Below, one piece after another: positions 1-10,118 of a stretch of DNA of 64,000 bases. Below the pieces are notes generated by a model. The model was not told where the DNA came from. It saw only the letters and a program-made list of their open reading frames with translations, and did not search any database. Origin of the DNA: Volvariella volvacea V23. Lineage: Eukaryota; Basidiomycota; Agaricomycetes; Agaricales; Pluteaceae. A program made the translations under genes and the position numbers. Positions within the stretch are counted from its first letter, which is position 1. Each line of letters begins with the position of its first letter. The stretch is from contig KB722752.1 of assembly GCA_000349905.1 (NCBI GenBank), positions 596,900 through 660,899 on the forward strand, read 5' to 3'.

Positions 1-3000
1 TTTTTTGGGCCTTTGTTCAGAGATACTCAATCGCGCCAGAACCCTTGAGACCAATGTCGCCCATTCTTACGTTGAAGGCCCAGCTCCATACGAAGCAACT
101 TGGTCGTGGTTCTTTCCGTAATAGCGTTGTGATGCGAGCTGCGGAGCTTAGCAAACTCCTCATTTCCGTCGAACCCGAGCAACCTCTGTTTGATCAAAAT
201 TCCGAGTTTTTGTACGCAAACCTGTGCATATATGCGCTTGGCTAACGTCTATACAGTCAGTGGAGAGCGCAGCTCACACCTGCTGAAGTGCTGGAAAGCA
301 AGAGTTACCGAGAAGGAATTGCAGCTCTTCTACGGCCAAAACACAAGTGGAATCCACCTCATATGAAGTTCCTTACAAGAAAGCGCTATTCGGAAGACGC
401 ACTGCTCATGCGCACGGACACCTTTTCATCCAATTTAGAACCCTTCACCCCTATTTTCTCTAGGACTGACCGTCCTGCATCGATGGGTGGAGCGCTTTGT
501 GCAGCGTACCGCCCGCAGTCTCTCTCAGACTTACCAGCAAAGATGCTCCCAATCGTCATAAAAGTCGTGGATGAAGATGACGAAGATCTCTATCTCAAGA
601 ACATGCAGGCTGTCAACGGCTTGGGTGTGTCCATTCTGCTCAGTGCATTATACGCTATTGATCTCTATCAAAGAGTCTTATATTACGAGCCCCATTTCAT
701 CACTCTCTGCCCCTTCTTCTAGTCAAGACCAACTCGTTAGAGCCTTGCGCACGTCGTCACCGGATACTGAGCCTCTCGACATACAGATACTAGAGCGCGC
801 TAAAGATGGTGAGTTTGTCGTTCTGCAGGTTCTCGTATGGCTGTGTCTGATGTCTACAGACGTCCTGGTCCCTATTGTGTCACGCATCTCGCAACCGGGC
901 CATGGCACCATTCCGTATGTCGAACGAGAAAAAAAGTAAAAAAAAAAGTTTTGTTCGCATTGCACCCGACGTTCCTGACTCAAGTTGCCCAGCCTCGCCT
1001 CTTTCTTGCTACCTCTTATTAAACCATCTACCAGCACTGAACACTCTTCCACCTTAGAATTGACCATTGATTCCGCTTCCACAACCATCCGGCCATCTAG
1101 CGACCCCACAAGTCCTTCGGATCCGTCGGTCGAAGACATAGATGACCTCATAAGCAGCAAATTTTGTTGCCACTCAGCCATTATAAATGGCTCAGCTATA
1201 CAGTTGATCGATCCTGGAAAGCCACCGTTCGAGTCTAATGTTTCTACCTATGGACAACTGGATCGTCATTCAGAGGACACAATCAGCATTACTTTCATGG
1301 ACGGTGAGGCGCTATCTCAATCCCAGTGAGAACTTTTTCGGAATCCCAATAACACTTGGTTCCTAGTTCCTTGTCTTCCACCACCCAATGCTCAGAAGTC
1401 AACGGGTATACCGACGTCATTGAGAGACTTCCTTTCACCCCTGCCATCCAAAGACCTATCGTCAATTCCAATAAGGCCCACATCCAAACAATTCTTGAAG
1501 AAGGTCAAGGGCATCCAATCACTGAATGTCTCTTTATCTTGGTTGTGTGTATCTTGCTTTTTCAGTCATCACAATTTGGCTGATTTTTAGGCCATTTTCA
1601 ACACGAATGAAAATGCCCGTGCACACGGACATAGCTGGTGTTACCGAACTTTTCGGGTTACGTAATGATGCCGAATATCTCGCCGTCCAAGATATTGTAC
1701 GGAGCTTGACTACGGAGCGAAGGGATAAGCCAATTTCAGGTATTAGTACAGGGACAATGGATAATGGCCCTTGGATTCGGGGGTTCATGACGGAGCTCCG
1801 CGATAACGAGACTGGGGGTGGTGATATTGGTTCCTTGGTTGACGAGTTGGGTCGAGGAGAAATCTCATTCACTAAGTCGGAAAGACAGAAGGGGCGTTCG
1901 TGCGGCACTGTACAACCCTCGTCCCAGCGCGTTGGGAATCATGAGGAGATAGGAGAGATAACGGAACTACGACAGGTACGAGGGTGGAACCAGCTCTGTG
2001 GTTTGCAGGATTTCGGTGGCCTTGATCACGATTTCAATTCATAGGACTATGGGGAATCAAGCACACAAAACTCCGTTGATGAAAAGGTGAACGGCGATTC
2101 ACTCGCTGGATGGGACAAGAACAATGACGAAAATTACTCAATGACCATACGCCACATTGACGCCATATCACATAGCGCTAATACTCCGCAATACCCTGAA
2201 GTAATTGCGCGTCCTGATTTGGAATTATCCTCGTCTTTCACCCTTGGGGAATTCACGAGTTGCGAAATTGACGAATTACCGACACTGACCTCTGACTTTG
2301 ATGTTTCTTTTTTGGAGCCAATCATTGATACTGACGGCTTGTATTCTGACTGGGGATCTCCGCCATTCGCGCCGGCATTCGACCAATTTGCTCACTTAAA
2401 CGCCGCACGCCCTTCTGAATTTTTACTGGACACTCCTACTGACAACTACGCTAACCAAACTAGTGTTTGCTTCCGTGCTAATGGCCGACTTGACTATTCA
2501 GAGCATCTCTACGGGAAGCGGGGCTTGGGTGGCTACGTTGACAAATCCTGTGACATTGTTGGACAGACCTCTGTGGCGACTATGGACGACGCCGACGACT
2601 CAAAAAAGACAGAACCTGGAGCGATTCGATCTCCGGAGAATCACCCTCAAGTCTGCAAAACTCTTGGCGACTCTAATGTTCCTGGTGCTGACTTTGATTC
2701 TTCGAGGAGCGAGCTGGATATTTCGAACGACATTTCCTTGATTAATCGAAGTATGGACTCTTTGACCTTTGCTCGTCTTCGCGCCCGTACAATAGCGTCC
2801 GCAACACCACTTAATCAACCCTTTTTGGACAAGATAGGAGGTTCTATGCCCGCCACAATCACAGAAGCGCAACGGAGGTCGCCCGGGCCACCGGACTCAC
2901 TAGTCGATTCACACACCGTAAAACTAGCGGTGGTCGATAATGATCAAGACACCATCCGGAACAACCACAAGTACCTTGCCTCCCTGCAAGTCATCCAAGC

Positions 3001-4044
3001 CCGTGGCCTGATGGCCGCGATCACCTGCCCTTGGCACAAGATTACATTAATTGAAAGAGAAATACTGTTTCCGAGAAACTTGGACAATGCCACAATGTTC
3101 AGCGATGTGAGCCTTATACTGGACCCATTCACCGCCATCATTTTTGCATCCCTATTCTGTCTTTCGGCTCGGGGTGCCGAATTGGTTTCTTTGGTTTCGC
3201 AGATGTCGTGGAAGTTCGAGGATATCTTGATCGTGTTCGAGGCCTTTCCCGAGAATGCAGCCCAATCGAGAGGTAACGCTCAAGCGGGTAAGTTCAAAGA
3301 GGGTAAGGTGATGGCCAGAGTGTCGCTTATGGATAGAACCGACCAGCACCCTCACACAATGTTCATAACCCTTTGAACACGCCTTATGCGTACACGCCCC
3401 CCATCATCAAAGCCACGCAAAAGTTCAAGCGAGATCTGGCAATCGCCGAAGCATTTGGAACGAAGAGAGCGGGAGAAGCGGCTAGAGTACGTTATGCGTT
3501 TGCGGATAGCGCCGGTGATGTTGCGAGGCTATGTAGATGGTTTGGTGATGAGGCGGAGAGCATAGCATCCCAGAGGGTCAAGAAAATGTTGGAAAGATAC
3601 GGGAGTGGAGAGGATGAGGAGGAATTCTCCGCGATTTCTCAGTGGTTGTGGGGGGAGAGAGAATGGTTGAGGGATGACCTGGACGATGTGTGTTGATTGT
3701 TCCATTTGCGGCTGCCTCTAGTCTCCTAGCGCTATTGCTTTCTAATAGTTTCCCTTCCCCCCGCCACATCACCACTTGAAACAGGTGCAGAGGGAAGAGG
3801 AAATTCTCGCCTCAGCTGAAGGGTTCAACCGATTCGCCGCCTCCGCCATCCTCTCGCATTCTAGTTTGCAAAACTTCCTTGACTTAACAGCACAAGAAAG
3901 AATATATCAATTTGGACTGCTCGTTGGAGTAGAGACAATAGTGAGTAGTATATTGACGATATATATATAATACATTATGCATAACTGAAATAATAGGAGA
4001 TGTTTAATGATTCGCTGGAGAGGATGCAAGTATGTCCGGAATGA
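1..4044 (+). CDS. ZIP2/SHOC1-like meiotic crossover protein, possibly 5' incomplete
   Basis: A multi-exon gene running rightward. An intron at 212-256 (GT-AG, 45 bases, with CTAAC before the acceptor) removes an apparent TAA. Others lie at 3288-3346, about 3688-3784 and 3941-3996, ending at TGA 4042-4044. The middle (about 2087-2900) is acidic and low in complexity. The C-terminal part (about 2960-4044) has the strand/helix pattern of an XPF-like nuclease fold: a segment LDPFTAIIFASL, then FEDILIVFEAFP, then YAYTPPIIKATQKFKRDL, a stretch ending RLCRWFGDEAE, and a helix-hairpin-helix-like tail around FLDLTAQERIYQFGLLVG. No ERKxxxD active site is visible. Family knowledge: ZIP2/SHOC1 proteins are catalytically dead XPF relatives that work with SPO16 on meiotic recombination intermediates (ZMM pathway). 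The fold call is fairly confident and the exact orthology less so. An ATG at 52 is open, but the true start may lie to the left of the window. Confidence 0.6.
212..256 (+). other. short spliceosomal intron that decides the reading frame
   Basis: GTACGC donor at 212 and TACAG acceptor ending at 256, with a CTAAC branch-point-like motif between them. Splicing joins two blocks that are already in the same frame and removes the TAA at 243-245, so this stop is not a lesion. Confidence 0.7.
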
Positions 4045-4082
4045 GGCGGCTAGCTTAGTTGTTGTTGATGAAGCGCCTAAAT

Positions 4083-4563
4083 TCATCTGGGAACATTACA
4101 ACTAACTGCAGCAGGCGTGTTCAATTGGAGGTGACGTGTCAAGTGAGGAGGTCTACTTACTGCCATGCCTGCACGCCATACATTCAACTTTTGCTCGATG
4201 TCTTGCCTTTGAGTCTCTGAAGCTCTCTCAGTGTGACCGGGTGAGACTAATCCTCGGAATGATGCTTGCAAACGGCCGATTAGCCCTTGGTCCAAGGTCA
4301 AGATCCTGTTCAGATGAAGCGTTGGGCGTTGTGCACAAGTGAACTAGGGAATGGGCAACATACGAGTCTAATCGTTGTAAGCAGACATCGGGGAGGGAGT
4401 TTGTGATGGCGTAGTCAACAGCGTCCTGGATTATAGGCTCTAAGCTGGGGTATTTCTGTTGAGGTACGCGTCAGCTATACTTTTGAGCTGAGAATGGGCG
4501 AATAGGGTCTACGTTTCCCACTTGAGTTGCTTTAGCTTGAATATTTGAGAGAAGAGATGACAT
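4083..4563 (-). CDS. small hypothetical gene, structure uncertain
   Basis: Reading leftward from ATG 4563, a 17-codon exon (MSSLLSNIQAKATQVGN) ends at a GTAGAC donor. A CCTCAACAG acceptor then opens a frame with SLEPIIQDAVDYAITNSL and QRLDSYVAHSL. Further left, a second open frame reads through about 4301-4083 (RQDIEQKLNVWRAGM), but the join between the two would need a very short intron, so the end is uncertain. The product would be a small helical protein of about 120-150 residues. I do not recognise it. It converges on the ZIP2/SHOC1-like gene. Confidence 0.35.
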
Positions 4564-4799
4564 TGATATGGGAGAAAGCGTTTTAGGGGAAGCACTCGCG
4601 AGCAGGTGGGTTTTTATATCCGCAGCACAATTTTACCTCAATGCTTAGGCATAGGCTCCGTTAAGTCCGTCCATATAGAAAGTCTTTCTCAACCCTTTTT
4701 TAAATTTCTTATAATATGAATGGGTTGTGACATTCTAATGACTCGCATTTCTACGATATCCCTCTAACTATTCCTGGCCGGAGTGCACCCACCCCCCAT

Positions 4800-6172
4800 C
4801 TAGTCCCTTGCCCTTACCGGTGCCCGAATAACGGGGTCGATGGCGAACGTTTGATCTTCTGGTTCTACAGAGAAGTTCTTTCTCCATAGTGCTTTCAATG
4901 GCTCCGGAGTGGGCCAAGCCAGCTCTTCGTTCCGTAGATATAGTCTGAGCAGGTGTCTCCTACACACCGTCCCTGCGTTAACACAACGCTTTCAAAAAAA
5001 TGCCAATTCCGGAAGCCCGTACCTTTTATTGTCATCATCAACAAACGCATTCCTGGCGTGAAATACAGACAGATTATTGATATACTGAATGTCCCCTTTC
5101 TGAAAGTTGAGCTTCAGAGCAAATTTCTCGCCTAAAAAGTGGAGAGCGTCGAGTGCCTCCGCTTGTGCATCGGATATGGGAGGAATGTCTGGGGAGCGAG
5201 AGAGGGCCTGATATCCAGTGAAGTACCGCCGAGCATACTGAATGATTATTCTGGAATCCAGGAAGTAAAGAAGGGGGCGATTGACATAAGGGGGGTCCCT
5301 TCCGAACCTTCAAAAGAAATAATTAATCAAGCCGTCTGTAAGATGCCAAGGAAGGGGAATCACTCGTCAAACGGCCAATCTTCGGACAGGACCTTAACCA
5401 GATCAGGTCGCTTTTCTGCCAACTCGTTGTAGACTCTCCAACTGCTACTGATGAACGACTCCCCTCCCTCCTTCGCCACCTCCAATGCAAACAGCGATAC
5501 TATATCACTTCCCTGATCGGTATGGAAGACCTGCTTCTCGGTCGTGTATGCAGGACCGCCGATGAGCTTTTTTCCTTCCTTCCCGTAGCTGGCAGTGGAG
5601 CTTGTCAAGTCCTTGATGTGAGATAGGACTCCACCATTAGCGTCCTGCAAGCCCCGGGATGACCCGATGTAGGACGAGATGCCTGCATAGATTAATACGT
5701 TATCGTAAGACGAATATGACTCGACTGGAATGGTGCGAAGGACAAAAAAAACCCCTGCCCGAGTGGAGCTCGTTCGCAAGGGACTTGAGCGCGGGGCCTA
5801 GGGTTGGGAGAGGGAAGGTTTTTTGGGACACATGACCGAGGTGAAGATTGAGACCTGCAGAGCGGACGGTGTTTATTCTAGCTCGCGGTATAACCCAACA
5901 CTGATTGACGTACTGTGGAAGTGCGCAACAGCATTCTGGATCTCCGTGAGGTGGCCGTCAGTCAGATTGTAGACCCATCGACTCTCATCGAAGCCCCAAT
6001 CTTGGCCCTCCCATATGAGGGGTGACACAATCTTCTTAGGAAATCCTTGAGGCAGCGGGGTGTGAGGGAGATCAGGATCTACGGCTAAGCGGCGAGCTGA
6101 ACGTGCTTGCCAGTCGGCGTAGTTAGGTTGGTAGGCGAGGGGAGGACTGATGCTAGTGAGATTTGTAGTCAT
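4800..6172 (-). pseudogene. TauD/TfdA-type 2OG-Fe(II) dioxygenase with a +1 frameshift
   Basis: Four exons: 6172-5914, 5854-5364, 5307-5023 and 4959-4800. Intron positions and phases match the intact paralogue at 44071-45537, and exon 3 is 285 bases in both. The iron ligands are present: HTD in QVFHTDQGSD and the distal His in VFHARNAF. A basic RHLLRLYLRNEEL segment fits the 2-oxoglutarate-binding region. Summed exon length is 1195 bases, one more than a multiple of three. The extra base lies in an A8 run (plus strand 5744-5751), where the reading frame must change between ELHSGRG and FFVLRTIP. The paralogue reads straight through GRGFFVLR. With one base fewer the protein would be about 397 residues. 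This is either a young pseudogene or a homopolymer sequencing error. Family knowledge: TauD-like enzymes hydroxylate small sulfonates, acids or other substrates; the substrate here is unknown. Confidence 0.75.
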
Positions 6173-6736
6173 ATCTTCAAGGAAGGGGGTGTGCAACGAA
6201 GGGGTGATGATACACAAAGCGAAGAATACGCGATCATGGGAGAGGATGTCGTGATGGTGTGTTTGATGATCATCAACACCTCAACAACTTGAAGCCATGT
6301 GATCAACTCGAACCATCTGGCCCTATAACGATCATACGAGTCGTCTGGGACAGACTGTAAAGTGCTGATCCGGAGTATAAATTTTCTTCCTTTGACTTCA
6401 GTGGTGATGGTCGCTCCCTAGCACAGAAAATTTTGTTTCGGCTGGGTGTCTAGTTAGGACTAATCGTTGACCTAAAATAGCATCGATGAACCTCGTTCTA
6501 CCCTAACTCATAATTAAGCGGATTGACAGGGCGTCGAGGCGTATTCAGGATAATATAGGCAATATAGAGTGAGCTGGTTCGTTGACGATCATGATCGAGG
6601 GTGTACCGACGTCGCGCATGCGCGTTCCTTACCCCAAACCCCGCTTCCTTCCCCTTAACTACCCCCACCAAGTTAGCTACGATCTAAATTTTCCAACATT
6701 TTCACTGACGAGAGAGAACCTACTCCCAAAAAAGGA
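6173..6736. other. intergenic, nothing recognised
   Basis: This stretch lies between the start of the frameshifted dioxygenase and the AKR fragment. Open frames are short and overlap on both strands. I see no domain, RNA or repeat signature. Confidence 0.5.
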
Positions 6737-7085
6737 TCAATTTCCGAAAAACAGTTCAACAAAGTATGCCATCTCTATGGCTCTCTCAACGGGACAGGAG
6801 GGTCGATCAGCATGGACAAATGTAGCGAACGGAATGAGATACACCCCAGAATCACGTTCACCCTTGATGGATCGTATCCTTATCCACCAACGAATAGCCA
6901 TCTCGGAGATGTACCGGTACCGTATTCGGGAATCCTAGATTAAATGGAAAGATATCGTTGAATGATTGAATGTGCTCGGGTGTTAAGGAGATGGTGAGAG
7001 CTTTTGCGTTTACCAAAAGGTGTTCCCCCCTCCTTCCACCGCCGATAACTAGGAAGAAGTAGCGGGCTTTATATACGATCGCGAC
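6737..7085 (-). pseudogene. C-terminal fragment of an aldo-keto reductase
   Basis: Two adjacent blocks correspond to the last two exons of the AKR genes at 8607-10118 and 29923-31473. The first runs leftward from about 7085, after a CCAAG acceptor, and keeps an open frame with [20 protein letters not shown] and FPFNLGFPNTV, matching the C-terminal AKR segment. The second gives GVYLIPFATFVHADRPS and ends at TGA 6739-6737, matching the short last exon of the two longer copies. None of the five upstream exons is found next to it, so it cannot encode an enzyme. The substitutions suggest an older duplication than the 8.6-10.1 kb copy. Confidence 0.65.
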
Positions 7086-8606
7086 TTGGAATTTGAAATT
7101 TTAATCAATCAAATTTGTAGCCAAGGCTCGGGAGGAATAAGGGCAAAAATAAACACTTACTGACAGGTACGTTTCGAACTGGCCCGCTCTGTCATAAGGT
7201 GTAACCCTTGGCAGAGTGCCCTCTCGTTATTGATACATTCCCGAGCGACACATATTAATTCCCTCCCTCTGCCTTCGGCCTGCCTTGCCCGTTCTTCTGG
7301 TCATCTGATCGAATACAACCCGCAGCAAGAGTTAAACTCAATATTACGTTCGAACATTGAATGTCGTGCTTGCAAGACGACAAAGGGCGTCTTTTTGGTA
7401 TACATCTACGCGTCGATGCTCATGGCAATAGACAAAACGAGTACGCCTACTCGAGCGGATCGTTGGCGACAACAATTTGACAGTGAGGGTTTCGACAGTA
7501 GGTGGAAGAGGGTCTCTTGTAATTGTGGCGCTAGGATTCTCGTGGGTGGGTTCAGAGCGTAACACGCCGTGGTTGCATTGCTACTAAGGATACCGACTGG
7601 TCTATATTATCGATTGTGGCGGTCGTGCACCGACCTTGAGCTGCATAACGCTAGTTGCTGTCTCTTCTTCGTATGTTTGCCGCTGACATCCGTCGGCAGA
7701 GAAAGGGCAGAAGCGATGATAAAACCACCAAGTTTAGGACCGCAGTACCGCGAGATTAAAAGAGAGGGATTCTGGCTCGGGAAATCAGGGAGATTTCTTG
7801 AAATTGTTGAACCCCATGAGATACGTGTTTCGGGGAGACGCGTAGCGCTGGCGGGGTTCAACGACGTGTTATCAGCAATAGGGTTTCGTGACACAACCCG
7901 CACTGAAAGGAGACGCGCAATTTCTTGGCACAACTGCGTCGATCTCTGGCCTCTTTGGATCGCTGTAATCCGTATGTTCCCGTATTAGTGGGGGATGCCC
8001 AAACCGCAGAGGGCGACTATACCGGAGATCTTATCAGCCGTACAGCAAGAAGATCATTACTTTTCAGTTGGAAGATGCGGGACGACATATACAGGCTCAG
8101 AGAGGAAGAGCAGCCGTGGCTCGAAGGTGAATGTGAGTGATGAACATGTTTTGGCGCGATTGTCACGCAATGTGACAATCTGCGGATGATTGCCAACCTC
8201 TGTGAACTGAAGCATCCGCGTCGCAAACGTATTCAAAACTCTCAAGTAATCTAGTCGTATCGTAGTGCAAGCAGTTGAAGCATGTAGCATTGTTCGCCAT
8301 CGTTTGAACTTAATTTGAGCCCGGACACAAATCATCGCGGGGGCTCACCGACACCGCCCACTCTGTTATGTGATTACCATGAGCCAAATCCAACGTTCTG
8401 CTGGAGCATGTAGTCGGTATTTACGTTAGGCTCCTAGCAAGTACGCATCAGATTTGTTTTGCTGGTGCTGGAGCACGGGCGCTAAACCTGAGCGAACCCG
8501 AGCACATCGGAGCCGAGCCACGTGGAAGTAACGTCAAGATTGCCCAGAGGCCAACTTTCATTCAACGCCTATTGACATACTGCAGAAACGACACACAACC
8601 CGGTCC
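7086..8606. other. region without a recognisable gene
   Basis: Several overlapping open frames of 60-140 codons exist (for example 7569-7988 on plus and 7607-7933 on minus), but none shows a domain, a convincing splice pattern or similarity to other genes in the window. The only clear structure is a short perfect hairpin at 8158-8180. Confidence 0.4.
8158..8180. repeat. perfect 9 bp inverted repeat (hairpin)
   Basis: GATTGTCAC and GTGACAATC are exact reverse complements separated by five bases (GCAAT). The site is isolated and has no T-run after it, so no function is assigned. Confidence 0.6.
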
Positions 8607-8941
8607 CTACTGTGCCTTTGGCGTAATGAACTGCGCAACCGGTTGGACGTCCACATTCGCAAACGCAGCCAACGAGAACGGATATATCCCCGACGCGTAG
8701 ATGCCCTACAGGCCATCGTTTGAATTAGCATTAGCACCAGAGGCGAGCCATGAAGTGGGAGGGCAACATACCATGACGTTGTTAGGGAATCCAGGTTCGA
8801 AGGGTAAGATGCCTTCGAGGTACTGAATTTGGTCAGGTGCTAGTGAGATGGTGAGACCCTCGATGTTGGAGAGTAGATGTTCGGCTTTGCGGCCGCCGAT
8901 GATGGGGAAGATGTAGGGTGCCTTGTGGAGGACGTACGCGA

Positions 8942-9027
8942 TTGCGACTGGTTTGAGGGTACCGAAGGGCAGTTAAGAGGGTTGTTGCGACTGGTTTGAG
9001 GGTACCGAAGGGCAGTTAAGAGGGTTG
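8942..9027. repeat. 43 bp direct tandem duplication
   Basis: Two adjacent copies (8942-8984 and 8985-9027) of a 43 bp unit. Each carries the polypyrimidine tract and AAACCAG acceptor (on minus) of the intron before the penultimate AKR exon, so the 3' splice site is present twice. Confidence 0.85.
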
Positions 9028-10084
9028 TTGGGTTAGTCGCTGGAAATGCGCGTGATGGACGCATGTTAAGGCTTACCAGCAGTAATGTGTTTCGCGCCGA
9101 CTTGTTTAGCCACGACCTCCAATGCCTGACACATCTTCTTCTCGTCCGGGGTGCGCTCCCATCCCATTCCAAAGACATCCCGTCCCTTCTCCCCTGTCTG
9201 CTTTCTCTTCTCCTCCTCTTCGTCAGTTCTGATGTGTCCACCAGCGAGGACGTTCCACAGCATTAAGGCCATGCCTGCAAGAGGAATAGAAATTAGCGAT
9301 AGTGCGCGTGAGAGACAGGAGGGGGGATCGACCTTCGTGTCGACACATCGGCAAAATTTCACGCTCAATATCGCGTTGGAGAATAGAATAGGGGGCTTGG
9401 AAGACGACGAATGGAGTTTTTCCGTTTGCCTTTGCGTATTCATTCGCTTTTATGGCAAACCATGCCGGTGAGTTGGATATACCCTATCAAAACCCATCAC
9501 ACATCAACCAACACACCTCTCTTCACAGTCCTGCATCTATAAGCCACTTACAAGGTAGAGCACCTTTCCCGTCACAACCAAATTATGCAACCCATCCATG
9601 ATCTCCTCTATCGAGGTCTGGAGGTCCCAGTAGTGGACGTAATAGATGTCGACGTAATCCGTGCGGAGCTTTTTCAGACTGGCGTCGAGCGTGATGCGCA
9701 TGTTTTTGATGTGGTTGCCGACATAAGAGGGGTGCTGTGTGACGTTGGACGGAACGGTGCGGAACCACATGTTGTTGGTGTACTGCCCGGTGGCGATGGA
9801 AAAGAAGGGTGGTGGATGAGCGTCGGACGCGTAGATGAGAGAAAGCGGGACCTACCTTGGTTGCAATCACAAGCTGGTCGCGAATACCCCGCTTCTCCGC
9901 CCACTCACCAATAAACTCCTCCGACGTGCCGTCCTGGCTACAAGCACGGAGAGCCTCCCGTGAGTATGGCCCCCATTTATCGCCGACGCCCATGGCGCCC
10001 AGGGAGAGAGGCGAAACGAGCACTTCGGCGCGGGAGGGGAGTTTGCGGTAGCGGCCTAGAGGAGAGGGCGCGGGAGGGGGGCTG

Positions 10085-10112
10085 GGGAAGAGGGGCTGGG
10101 GAAGAGGGGCTG
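10085..10112. repeat. 14 bp tandem duplication inside a start region
   Basis: On minus, two perfect consecutive copies of CAGCCCCTCTTCCC begin four codon positions after ATG 10118. A unit of 14 bp is not a multiple of three. With a single unit the ATG would be in frame with the conserved PSPLGRYRKLPS segment; with two it is not. Confidence 0.85.
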
Positions 10113-10118
10113 GGTCAT

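Larger units (their letters stand above)
8607..10118 (-). pseudogene. aryl-alcohol-dehydrogenase-like aldo-keto reductase, disabled
   Basis: The gene runs leftward from ATG 10118. Later exons parallel the intact AKR at 29923-31473: 9782-9552 ([20 protein letters not shown], which holds the catalytic His), then from 9483, then an exon with [13 protein letters not shown], an exon ending 8772 (APYIFPIIGGRK) and a last exon 8705-8607. Two lesions are visible. A 14 bp tandem duplication just inside the start (10085-10112) shifts the frame, so that ATG 10118 meets TAG at 10058-10056. In addition, the first exon lost about 30 codons after GDKWGPY together with its intron donor; what remains reads SREALRAC and then SQDGTSEE. 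In the intact copy the lost part holds FIDTASNY, including the Asp and Tyr of the AKR catalytic tetrad. The rest is in good condition, so inactivation seems recent. Family knowledge: intact relatives reduce aromatic aldehydes using NADPH. Confidence 0.8.

Noticed and set aside
243..245. In-frame TAA in the ZIP2/SHOC1-like gene
   Set aside because: It lies inside a well-formed 45-base GT-AG intron (212-256) with a branch-point-like CTAAC.
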